A stretch of DNA of 9,201 nt, taken from NCBI GenBank assembly GCA_002294285.1, contig DBFL01000083.1:36938-46138 (forward strand), written 5' to 3'. This document shows positions 1-6,493 of this stretch, in pieces; positions within the stretch are counted from its first letter, which is position 1, and every line of letters starts with the position of its first letter. The notes under the pieces were generated by a model, which did no database searches, had not been told where the DNA came from, and saw only the letters and a list, made by a program, of their open reading frames with translations. The stretch comes from Candidatus Neomicrothrix sp. UBA881. Lineage in GTDB: Bacteria; Actinomycetota; Acidimicrobiia; Acidimicrobiales; MedAcidi-G1. A program made the position numbers and the translations under genes.

Positions 1-564
1 GATGCTGATGTCGCGCACGAAATACAACCCCATGAGTCTCCATGGACAATGACTTTTCCTCTTGTTGTTTTGGCACTTCTTTCGGTGGTTGGTGGTTTTA
101 TCCAACTACCTTTTTCGTCTTCAACGAAATGGTTGGAACATTGGTTAGAACCAGCAATGTTCCACAACGAAACTCACTTGCATCTTTCAGCTAGCACTCT
201 GTGGATTTTGGCAGTACTAGCTTTGATTTCAGTAGGTGTAGGTATTTTTGCGGGATTCTTAACTTATTTTAAGGAAAAAATAGATAAGAAAATTTTCGAA
301 AAACCAATTCTAAGTGATGCTTGGAAGTTTGATTCTGCAGTTTCAAACTTCATGGGAGGACCCGGGTTTCAGGCATTTGAAGCAACTGCAAAGTTCGATA
401 AGAGAGTAATAGATGGTGCCGTTGATGGTACGGGGCAAATGGTTAAACGGACTGCCTCTGTGCTTCGACTTTCTCAAAATGGAATGGTGAGAACCTATGC
501 GGTAGGCATTGGCCTAGGAGCTGTTGGGCTTCTTGTTTGGTTCTTATTAAGGACGACGATATGA
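1..564 (+). CDS. nuoL: NADH-quinone oxidoreductase subunit L (NuoL), C-terminal part, 5' end outside window
   Basis: C-terminal 187 residues of NuoL, the most distal antiporter-like proton-pumping subunit of complex I in the cytoplasmic membrane. The frame is open from base 1, so the ATG at 49 is internal; the preceding codons read PHESPWTMTFPL, a conserved NuoL segment. What is visible: a hydrophobic helix at about residues 18-38, another at about 62-90, a long amphipathic stretch containing FDKRVIDGAVDGTG (the region of the lateral helix that runs along NuoM and NuoN), and a last transmembrane helix ending in LLVWFLLRTTI. This tail is diagnostic of NuoL rather than NuoM, NuoN or Mrp antiporter subunits. 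The stop TGA (562-564) overlaps the nuoM start as ATGA, so the two are probably translationally coupled. Whether this nuoL closes a full 14-gene operon upstream cannot be seen. Confidence 0.95.
   Translation, partial: DADVAHEIQPHESPWTMTFPLVVLALLSVVGGFIQLPFSSSTKWLEHWLEPAMFHNETHLHLSASTLWILAVLALISVGVGIFAGFLTYFKEKIDKKIFEKPILSDAWKFDSAVSNFMGGPGFQAFEATAKFDKRVIDGAVDGTGQMVKRTASVLRLSQNGMVRTYAVGIGLGAVGLLVWFLLRTTI
549..553 (+). promoter_or_regulatory. Ribosome binding site deciding the nuoM start
   Basis: AAGGA lies 7 bases before the ATG at 561. This supports that ATG over the in-frame TTG at 537, which would put the site inside the coding region and lengthen the overlap with nuoL to 28 bases. Confidence 0.7.
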
Positions 565-2156
565 CTTTCTTAATTGCAACTGTTTCATCAGCAACTTTTC
601 CAGTTCTTCCAGCTCTGCTAATTGTGCCTACTGCCGGAGCACTGGTTGTAGCTTTATTGCCTCGCGCCAGAAAAGATTTAACAAAATTGACAGCATTGAT
701 CTTTTCGACAACTACAGGTGCCCTATCTCTCTGGTTGTTGAGCGAATTTGACTCAGATTCAAATTCAGGCATGTTTCAATTTGTTTCTCGACAATCCTGG
801 ATTAGTGATTTTGGAATCTCCTGGTCATTTGGTGTTGATGGAATTTCATTGTTCCTAATAATTTTGACAGGGATTTTATTTCCTATTGCTTTTCTAGCAG
901 TAGATCCTGAGCATAATGAGCGTTCATATTTTGCCTGGATGCTTCTATTAGAAGCTGGAGTTATGGGTGTTTTCTGTGCGTTAGATCTGATTCTATTTTT
1001 CTTGTGTTTTGAGGTTGTTTTAGTCCCGATGTATTTCTTGATCAGTCGTTGGGGACATGGAAATCGTGCTTATGCAGCAACAAAATTCTTTTTGTTTACA
1101 ATGGCCGGATCCGCATTAATGTTAGTTGGAATTATCACGCTTGCTTTCTTGCATGCAAATAATTTGGAAAGTTCAGTAACTTTTGATCTTGTCGAAATTG
1201 CTGAATCGCAAACGATTGCTCAAGGTACAGCCCGATGGTTATTCTTAAGTTTTGCTCTTGCTTTTGCAGTCAAGATACCTATCTTTCCTTTACACACATG
1301 GCTACCTGATGCTCACACTGAGGCCCCAACAGCAGGTTCAGTAATTCTTGCTGGAGTGTTATTAAAGTTGGGAACCTATGGCTTGTTAAGATTTGGTCTA
1401 TATCTGTTCCCAGAAGCTTCACATTTTTTCGCTCCGCTTTTCCTGACCCTAGGAGTAGTTGGAATCATTTATGGTGCTGTTGTAGCAGCTATGCAGAAGG
1501 ACTTAAAAAGACTTGTTGCTTATTCTTCGATTGCTCATCTCGGATTCATTGTTCTAGGAACCTTTGCTTTAAACACTGAAGCTATAGAAGGCAGTGTTTT
1601 GCAGATGGTTAATCATGGTATTTCAACTGGAGCATTATTTTTGTTGGTCGGAATGATCTATGAACGTAGGCATACAAGGCAAATAGACGAGTTGGGAGGT
1701 TTGCAGCACTCTGCACCTCTAATGGCTGCTGTTTTTACAGTTGTAATGCTGTCTTCAATTGGACTACCAGGACTCAACGGTTTCGTTGGAGAATTTCTAA
1801 TTTTATTGGGCACATTTAATGCCCATAGATGGTGGGCCGTTGTGGCCACTGTTGGAGTTGTACTGGCGGCTTTATATTTACTTTGGGCTTATCAACGCGT
1901 GTTCCATGGACCTGTTCAAAAAGAAAATGCAGAAGTATCCGATCTTAAGACACGGGAAACTTTAGTCTTGTTACCTCTTTTGGCTTTAATAGTTTTCCTG
2001 GGTATTTATCCGAAACCTGTCATAAGCAGAATGGAAAATTCGGTAAAAGCTTTAGTGGTGCATATTGAAGAACATGTTTCGGAATTCGAAGAACCTGTTA
2101 ACCGTTATTCAAAGGGAGAAATAAATGCTGAGGGATCAGAGGAAGGGCACGGCTAA
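561..2156 (+). CDS. nuoM: NADH-quinone oxidoreductase subunit M (NuoM)
   Basis: Complete 531-residue NuoM, one of three antiporter-like subunits that move protons across the membrane when quinone is reduced. About 14 transmembrane helices are visible. Family landmarks: GVDGISLFLI at 91-100; a TM5-type helix with Glu151 (CFEVVLVPMYFLI); FAVKIPIFPLHTWLPDAHTE with Lys238; VLLKLGTYGLLRF with Lys269; and GLPGLNGFVGEFLIL with Glu411. These match the essential Glu144, Lys234, Lys265 and Glu407 of E. coli NuoM, so proton transfer should be intact. The Glu rather than Lys at the last site identifies NuoM as opposed to NuoL or NuoN. The tail after about residue 490 is hydrophilic and acidic. The ATG at 561 has a good ribosome binding site and overlaps the nuoL stop; the TAA shares one base with the nuoN ATG. 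Confidence 0.97.
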   Translation: MTFLIATVSSATFPVLPALLIVPTAGALVVALLPRARKDLTKLTALIFSTTTGALSLWLLSEFDSDSNSGMFQFVSRQSWISDFGISWSFGVDGISLFLIILTGILFPIAFLAVDPEHNERSYFAWMLLLEAGVMGVFCALDLILFFLCFEVVLVPMYFLISRWGHGNRAYAATKFFLFTMAGSALMLVGIITLAFLHANNLESSVTFDLVEIAESQTIAQGTARWLFLSFALAFAVKIPIFPLHTWLPDAHTEAPTAGSVILAGVLLKLGTYGLLRFGLYLFPEASHFFAPLFLTLGVVGIIYGAVVAAMQKDLKRLVAYSSIAHLGFIVLGTFALNTEAIEGSVLQMVNHGISTGALFLLVGMIYERRHTRQIDELGGLQHSAPLMAAVFTVVMLSSIGLPGLNGFVGEFLILLGTFNAHRWWAVVATVGVVLAALYLLWAYQRVFHGPVQKENAEVSDLKTRETLVLLPLLALIVFLGIYPKPVISRMENSVKALVVHIEEHVSEFEEPVNRYSKGEINAEGSEEGHG

Positions 2157-3646
2157 TGGTTTTTGCTTCTACTCCTGTTTCCACTCCCGAAATTGTGTGG
2201 TGGGCCTTATTGCCAGTTATTGTTTTGGCCGTATCAGCGCTGTTACTGCTTACAGTTTCCTCATTGTTAAAGAAAGCAATTAACTGGCTAGCTTCAACTG
2301 TCTCTTTAACAGCTGGTGTTTTTGTCCTAGTCTCAACAATTCCAATATGGAACAAAATCCAAAATGATGGAGCGATCGCATTTTTAAATGATTCCATAGG
2401 AATAGATGGATCAACGGTCTTCCTTACTTCGCTAATAGCAATTGCAGTGATTACGACTTCAATTATTGCTAGGCCCTATTTAAATAGAGAAGGCATCCCG
2501 GATTCAGAGTTTTATGTTCTTCTTTTACTTTCTGCTGCAGGTGGTGTCGTGATGGCTACCGCAAATGACTTGATCGTTTTGTTTTTAGGAATAGAAATTC
2601 TTTCAATAGCAGTTTACGTTCTCGTTGCGCTCCATCTGAGAAAAATTGAATCTCAAGAAGGTGCGATTAAGTATTTTCTTCTAGGTGCTTTTTCTTCAGC
2701 TTTTTTGTTATACGGAATCGCATTGGTTTATGGTGCTATCGGGTCAACAAACTTATTTGCTATCAAGAACTACCTTGCTTCTTCAATCTTGGTGGAAGAC
2801 GGAATGTTAATGATCGGGTTTGCTTTGATGATTGTCGGCTTAGGATTCAAAATCGCAGCGTTTCCTTTTCACTCATGGACCCCAGATGCTTATCAAGGGG
2901 CTCCCACGCCAGTTGTAGTTTGGATGGCAGCAGGAGTAAAAGTTGCAGGGTTTGCCGCATTAATTCGAGTTTTTCCTTTGACATTCGCCTCGTATGTAGA
3001 TGATTGGCAAATCCCAATAGCAGTCTTAGCCGGTTTAACGGTTGTTTTTGGATCAGTCGTCGCAGTAGTCCAGAGCGACGTAAAAAGAATGTTGGCTTAT
3101 TCGTCTATAGCGCATGCTGGGTTTATTCTTCTTGGAGTTCAGTCAGCAAATACGGATGGGGTGGCTTCCGTACTATTTTATTTAGCAATATACACATTTC
3201 TTGCTTCAGGAAGTTTTGCGGTTCTTACTGTTGTGGGAGGTGATGGTGATCTAAATCATGACATCACCGCATATAAAGGACTTGCTCAACGTAAACCAGT
3301 TTTAGCAATCTTGTTTACAGTTCTCTTGTTGGGACAAGCAGGTATTCCCTTTACTGGAGGTTTCATAGCCAAATTAGGGGTAATCTCATCTGCTGTTGAC
3401 ACAAAGCTTTATTTCCTTGCAGGCATAGCGATGGTTTCAGCAGCTATATCTGCATATGTTTATCTTCGAATACTTATGGCAATGTATGTTGAGATTGATG
3501 AAGACAAAATTGCGGAGATCCATGTCCCGAAAGGAGTTTGGGTAGTTACCGGGTTGGCGTCAGTTGTTGTAATTATCACTGGTTTAATCCCTGGACCGAT
3601 TGTGGAAATAACCCGTGATGCAATACCAATTTTGGTGAGCGGTTAA
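2156..3646 (+). CDS. nuoN: NADH-quinone oxidoreductase subunit N (NuoN)
   Basis: Complete 496-residue NuoN, the antiporter-like proton-pumping subunit closest to NuoK in the membrane arm. About 14 hydrophobic helices are visible. Key sites: Glu147 in FLGIEILSIAVYVL; Lys232 in FKIAAFPFHSWTPDAYQGAP; Lys262 in WMAAGVKVAGFAALIR; and Lys406 in GGFIAKLGV. A Lys at the last site instead of Glu is typical of NuoN. These correspond to E. coli NuoN Glu133, Lys217, Lys247 and Lys395. The loop ALHLRKIESQEGAIKYF followed by GAFSSAFLLYGIALVYG resembles actinobacterial NuoN as I remember it. The ATG overlaps the nuoM stop by one base (TAATG), with GGAAGG at 2141-2146 as ribosome binding site. In most bacteria NuoN is the last gene of the operon; here another nuo set follows after 121 bases. 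Confidence 0.97.
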   Translation: MVFASTPVSTPEIVWWALLPVIVLAVSALLLLTVSSLLKKAINWLASTVSLTAGVFVLVSTIPIWNKIQNDGAIAFLNDSIGIDGSTVFLTSLIAIAVITTSIIARPYLNREGIPDSEFYVLLLLSAAGGVVMATANDLIVLFLGIEILSIAVYVLVALHLRKIESQEGAIKYFLLGAFSSAFLLYGIALVYGAIGSTNLFAIKNYLASSILVEDGMLMIGFALMIVGLGFKIAAFPFHSWTPDAYQGAPTPVVVWMAAGVKVAGFAALIRVFPLTFASYVDDWQIPIAVLAGLTVVFGSVVAVVQSDVKRMLAYSSIAHAGFILLGVQSANTDGVASVLFYLAIYTFLASGSFAVLTVVGGDGDLNHDITAYKGLAQRKPVLAILFTVLLLGQAGIPFTGGFIAKLGVISSAVDTKLYFLAGIAMVSAAISAYVYLRILMAMYVEIDEDKIAEIHVPKGVWVVTGLASVVVIITGLIPGPIVEITRDAIPILVSG

Positions 3647-3767
3647 ATGATAGTGAAATATTTCATTCCTGCCTTCCGAACCCCTCAGAAAGGCTCAAAT
3701 TACGGTAGTCTTCCACGGGTACATAACTTTGGCTTTTATTTATCAAAGGTAATTGGGTCTTTAAACC
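3647..3767 (+). other. nuoN-nuoA intergenic gap
   Basis: This 121-base stretch separates the first set (nuoL-M-N) from the second (nuoA onward). It is the only place in the window where a promoter or terminator would be expected. No GC-rich hairpin followed by a T run is present, and no good pair of -35 and -10 hexamers at 16-18 base spacing was found. No ribosome binding site stands at the right distance before the nuoA ATG; AAAGG at 3745-3749 is 18 bases away. A short open reading frame and a 12-base palindrome lie within it and are listed separately. Confidence 0.6.
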
Positions 3768-3775
3768 ATGTCTGA
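3647..3775 (+). CDS. Possible 42-residue small protein between nuoN and nuoA (unrecognised)
   Basis: This reading frame fills the only gap in the gene run. Its ATG directly follows the nuoN TAA, a ribosome-binding-like GGTGAG (3634-3639) sits 7 bases upstream, and its TGA lies 8 bases into nuoA. The predicted peptide begins MIVKYFIPAFRTPQKGSN and ends VIGSLNHV. It has five Lys or Arg, two His and no acidic residue, and no clear membrane helix or known motif. I recognise no family. It may be a real basic small protein, a leader whose translation carries ribosomes from nuoN to nuoA (nuoA has no obvious ribosome binding site of its own), or a chance open frame: 42 codons is short enough for chance in either case. 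Confidence 0.25.
   Translation: MIVKYFIPAFRTPQKGSNYGSLPRVHNFGFYLSKVIGSLNHV
3654..3665. repeat. 12-base perfect palindrome
   Basis: TGAAATATTTCA is its own reverse complement and begins 8 bases after the nuoN stop. It could be an operator half-site pair for a dimeric regulator or a weak AT-rich stem. It is too AT-rich and lacks the following T run needed for a rho-independent terminator. Palindromes of this length arise by chance in AT-rich DNA, so a function is only a suggestion. Confidence 0.3.
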
Positions 3776-4133
3776 ATTTCTACGTAATTGGCTTACAGTT
3801 TTAATTTTTGGTGGAGTCGGAATCCTTCTTGTATCTGTTTTCCTGGGATTAGGAAGTTTGATAAGACCAAGCAGAGAAACTCCCCAAAAACGAATAAATT
3901 ACGAATCAGGTGTAGACCCACAAGGAGATATGTGGAGCCAAGCAAATATCAGATATTACGTTTTCGCTTTGATGTTTGTTTTATTTGATGTAGAAGCAGT
4001 GTTTATTTTCCCGTGGGCTGCACGACTTGAGGTTTACGACCTTTTCGGTTTAGTGGAAATGGCAATTTTCATTTTCATTCTTGCGTTAGGGCTCCTTTAT
4101 GCATGGAGAAAGCGATTATTGAGATGGGTCTAG
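3768..4133 (+). CDS. nuoA: NADH-quinone oxidoreductase subunit A (NuoA)
   Basis: Complete 121-residue NuoA, a small membrane subunit that packs against NuoH, NuoJ and NuoK near the quinone site and helps couple quinone reduction to proton movement. Three transmembrane helices are visible at about residues 10-30, 62-84 and 92-112. The family signatures are present: the loop [12 protein letters not shown] (43-54) and the helix [20 protein letters not shown] (62-81) with its conserved Asp74 and Glu76. Length is normal. A TAA in frame at 3762-3764 limits the start to the ATG at 3768, although no good ribosome binding site precedes it. It opens the second nuo set and overlaps nuoB. Whether it has its own promoter or is read through from nuoN cannot be decided by eye. 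Confidence 0.96.
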   Translation: MSEFLRNWLTVLIFGGVGILLVSVFLGLGSLIRPSRETPQKRINYESGVDPQGDMWSQANIRYYVFALMFVLFDVEAVFIFPWAARLEVYDLFGLVEMAIFIFILALGLLYAWRKRLLRWV

Positions 4134-4624
4134 TAGAAAATGGCAAAATGCCGGGTCCTTTGACCAAGTTACTGAATATAAGCAGGAAATATTCACTTTG
4201 GGTTTACCAATGGGGGTTGGCTTGTTGTGCAATAGAAATGGGAGCAGCTTTTGCCTCACCTCGGTATGACGTAATGCGGTTGGGAGTGATCCCTTTCCCT
4301 GCAAGCCCCCGTCAAGCTGATCTAGTAGTTATTTCGGGAACAGTAACAGACAAAATGGCTCCAGCCGTTCGGAGACTTTATGAACAAATGCCAGAGCCAA
4401 AGTATGTGATTTCTATGGGCTCTTGTGCAAATTGCGGAGGACCATATTGGGATAGTTATTCAGTTACTAAAGGTGTCGACCAGATTGTCCCAGTAGATGT
4501 TTACGTTCCGGGATGCCCACCAAGACCAGAGGCATTGCTGGAAGGAATTGTTTTATTGCAAGAACGTATAGCTTCAGAAGATATGACCGATAGATGGAAT
4601 CGAGATCCAATTGTCGTCACCTAA
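4124..4624 (+). CDS. nuoB: NADH-quinone oxidoreductase subunit B (NuoB)
   Basis: NuoB holds the terminal [4Fe-4S] cluster N2, which passes electrons to quinone at the interface with NuoD. With the start used here it is 166 residues. Cluster ligands are visible: Cys34-Cys35 in [10 protein letters not shown], Cys101 in [11 protein letters not shown] and Cys131 in [14 protein letters not shown]. Other signatures are SPRQADLVV and [22 protein letters not shown]. An additional Cys104 makes a C-A-N-C pair where many NuoB proteins have Ser. The segment [20 protein letters not shown] resembles, from memory, NuoB of EFG-less actinobacterial clusters. The ATG at 4124 is chosen because NuoB usually begins with MGL; an in-frame ATG at 4103 would add seven residues (MEKAIIE) and extend the nuoA overlap from 10 to 31 bases. 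Neither has a strong ribosome binding site. Confidence 0.95.
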   Translation: MGLVENGKMPGPLTKLLNISRKYSLWVYQWGLACCAIEMGAAFASPRYDVMRLGVIPFPASPRQADLVVISGTVTDKMAPAVRRLYEQMPEPKYVISMGSCANCGGPYWDSYSVTKGVDQIVPVDVYVPGCPPRPEALLEGIVLLQERIASEDMTDRWNRDPIVVT

Positions 4625-5321
4625 TTCCACCGAAGAAGAAATTGTTGATGAGTCAACTGAACCTGAAGAAGAGTTATTAGTTGATGAAGAACGTAATGCC
4701 TTAATTTCTGGTCTTAAGAAAGATTTAGGTGATGATCTCATCGAGTCTCACGTGACCCCAGGAGTTGATGTATGGATCCGAGTAACGCAAGAGTGCTGGT
4801 TGGAAACTGCAAAGCTTCTTTTTGAGAAAAACAAAATGAGTTTCTTCAATTTCCTTTCTGCAATTGATTGGAAACCATCTCCATTTGGAAGAGAAATGGA
4901 CGCAGCAATAGACAACGATTCTGATGATCAAGTTGAAGGTGAAAGTGAAATGGAATGGGGTATCACAGGAGGTCAAAGCAGATTTCAACTTCTTGCTCGT
5001 GTCCATAACCCATCAACAAATATTGGAATTCACGTTAAGGCAGATTTGGAAGGTGAATTTCCAGAGGTTGAAACTTGGATACCTGTATACCCCGGTGCTA
5101 ATTGGCATGAAAGAGAAGTAATGGAAATGTTTGGAATCTCTTTTACCAACCACCCGAATTTGGTAAATCTCTATTTACCAACTGAATTTGAAGGCCACCC
5201 ACTCCGTAAAGACTTTCCTCTGCTTTCCAGAAGAGCAAAACCTTGGCCTGGAATAGTAGATGTCGAACTTATGCCTGGTGAAGATGATGATGAGAGTGAA
5301 GAAATAGGAGAAGATACCTGA
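4611..5321 (+). CDS. nuoC: NADH-quinone oxidoreductase subunit C (NuoC)
   Basis: NuoC (30-kDa type) is a cofactor-free structural subunit of the peripheral arm, bound beside NuoD and NuoI. The diagnostic block is [20 protein letters not shown] (165-184), followed by [20 protein letters not shown] (188-207) and [10 protein letters not shown]. The 236-residue protein has three acidic additions: residues 8-27 (12 of 20 are Asp or Glu), a loop at about 95-115, and a C-terminal tail from 224 (9 of 13). The start must be non-ATG: the frame opens after a stop at 4584-4586, and the only usual start codon before the conserved fold is TTG at 4611. That gives a 14-base overlap with nuoB and a weak GGAA 11 bases upstream. 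The TGA shares one base with the nuoD ATG. It is separate from nuoD, unlike the fused NuoCD of E. coli. Confidence 0.94.
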   Translation: MSSPNSTEEEIVDESTEPEEELLVDEERNALISGLKKDLGDDLIESHVTPGVDVWIRVTQECWLETAKLLFEKNKMSFFNFLSAIDWKPSPFGREMDAAIDNDSDDQVEGESEMEWGITGGQSRFQLLARVHNPSTNIGIHVKADLEGEFPEVETWIPVYPGANWHEREVMEMFGISFTNHPNLVNLYLPTEFEGHPLRKDFPLLSRRAKPWPGIVDVELMPGEDDDESEEIGEDT

Positions 5322-6493
5322 TGAATTCAGAAGCTTCAACCCAGCAGCTTTCTTATATTGCAAATCAGGCCAGTGATGCAAGAGTAAATATTGAGCTCGA
5401 GACAGAGGGGATGACTTTAAATTTAGGACCCCAACACCCAGCTACTCATGGAACACTAAGGATCATTGTTCGCTTAGACGGAGAGCAAGTCGTCTCAGCA
5501 GATCCCGTAATGGGTTATATGCATCGTGGGTATGAAAAACTTAGTGAGGTTAGGACATACCCGCAGGTAACTACTCTTGTGAACAGAATTGACTGGTTGG
5601 GAAGTTTTGCTAACGAGGTTCCATTTATACTTGCGGCTGAAAGACTCATGGAGGTAGAGGCTCCTCCCAGAGCACAGTGGATAAGAACTGCATTGTTTGA
5701 ACTATCACGTATAGCTAATGTTGTTCTATTTCTAGGGGATATGGCGGTTCAATTGGGAGCTACTACGCCTGTCTTTTACGCTTTCAGAGACAGAGAGTTT
5801 GTTTTAAATCAAATCGAATCAGTAACAGGGGGTCGGTTCCACCCAAATTTTGATCGAATAGGTGGGATAAAAGACGATTTACCAAAAGGATGGATACAAG
5901 AAACTAAAGATGTTCTTGCCAGAATCCATTCATTTTGTGATGAGATGCAAGATCTTGTAGTCGGTAATGAAATTTTTCAAACAAGAACCAGAGGAATAGG
6001 AATAATTCCTGCAGATGTGGGTCTTTCATATGGTCTTTCAGGAGCGAATATTCGTTCGAGTGGAGTTGATTGGGATTTAAGAAGAGACGGTGGAGTAGGT
6101 TTGGTTCACGATCAGCTTGACTGGAAAGTATGGACACATCCCGATGGAGATTCTTTCGCACGCTATTGGGTCCGCTTACAAGAAGTCAGGGAATCTTGCA
6201 AGATGGTAGATCAGATTCTTGATGGGATACCTTCAGGCCCGATCATGGCCAAAGTTCCGAGGATTATAAAAGTGCCACCTGGAGAAGCCTATGTAGAAAC
6301 AGAAAACCCTCTTGGAATAATGGGTTATTACATTGTTTCCAAAGGTGACTTAGTTCCTTACAGAGTAAAAATACGTTCAGCTTCGTTTAACAATGTTTCA
6401 ATAACACCTTGGGTTTTAAAAGGTGTGTATGTACCAGACGTAATTTCTATTTTGGCAAGCCTCTATTTTATTTTGGGAGATATTGATCGATGA
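5321..6493 (+). CDS. nuoD: NADH-quinone oxidoreductase subunit D (NuoD), with altered quinone-site residues
   Basis: NuoD (49-kDa type, 390 residues) forms the quinone-reduction pocket with NuoB and NuoH. Landmarks: LGPQHPATHGTLR (35-47) with His39 and His43, MGYMHRGYEKL, GGRFHPNFDRIGG (170-182), TRTRGIGI, SGANIRSSGVDWDLRR and the usual C-terminus ending ILGDIDR. It has only two Cys (206 and 293), so no [NiFe] ligands and it is not a group 4 hydrogenase large subunit. Oddities: where characterised enzymes have the quinone Tyr in an R-x-D-Y-L motif, this protein reads RIDWLGSF (Trp92); the usual Asp of the D-L-G-A motif is Gln144 (AVQLGA); and the usual His of S-H-L is Val134. The spacing from His43 to 92 to 144 (49 and 52) is exactly that of bovine His59-Tyr108-Asp160. 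The start is TGATG-coupled to nuoC, with GGAG at 5307-5310; the stop overlaps the nuoH start as ATGA. nuoE, F and G do not follow. Confidence 0.96.
   Translation: MNSEASTQQLSYIANQASDARVNIELETEGMTLNLGPQHPATHGTLRIIVRLDGEQVVSADPVMGYMHRGYEKLSEVRTYPQVTTLVNRIDWLGSFANEVPFILAAERLMEVEAPPRAQWIRTALFELSRIANVVLFLGDMAVQLGATTPVFYAFRDREFVLNQIESVTGGRFHPNFDRIGGIKDDLPKGWIQETKDVLARIHSFCDEMQDLVVGNEIFQTRTRGIGIIPADVGLSYGLSGANIRSSGVDWDLRRDGGVGLVHDQLDWKVWTHPDGDSFARYWVRLQEVRESCKMVDQILDGIPSGPIMAKVPRIIKVPPGEAYVETENPLGIMGYYIVSKGDLVPYRVKIRSASFNNVSITPWVLKGVYVPDVISILASLYFILGDIDR

Noticed and set aside
537..560. Upstream TTG start for nuoM at 537
   Set aside because: The ATG at 561 has an AAGGA ribosome binding site at ideal spacing and the usual ATGA coupling; the added residues MVLIKDDD are not NuoM-like.
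443..772. Reverse-strand open frame of 109 codons across the nuoL-nuoM junction
   Set aside because: Fully antisense to two well-supported genes, with no recognisable domain; the same holds for all other reverse-strand frames in the window.
3004..3243. 79-codon forward frame inside nuoN
   Set aside because: Out-of-frame shadow of the conserved NuoN coding sequence; similar shadows at 3788-3988, 4924-5121 and 7819-8043 were dismissed for the same reason.
561..3646. NuoM and NuoN as Mrp-type sodium/proton antiporter subunits
   Set aside because: The NuoN-specific Lys406, the NuoL-type C-terminal lateral helix upstream and the absence of small Mrp genes point to complex I.
3671..3694. Inverted repeat GCCTT/AAGGC as a terminator between nuoN and nuoA
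   Set aside because: Only a 5-base stem with a 14-base loop and no following T run.
3720..3757. Promoter for nuoA
   Set aside because: AT-rich segments exist (for example TTGGCT at 3729-3734), but no -10-like hexamer occurs at proper spacing, so none can be supported.
5321..6493. NuoD as the large subunit of a group 4 [NiFe] hydrogenase
   Set aside because: No CxxC pairs for nickel-iron ligands; only Cys206 and Cys293 are present, and the gene order and accessory genes are those of complex I.
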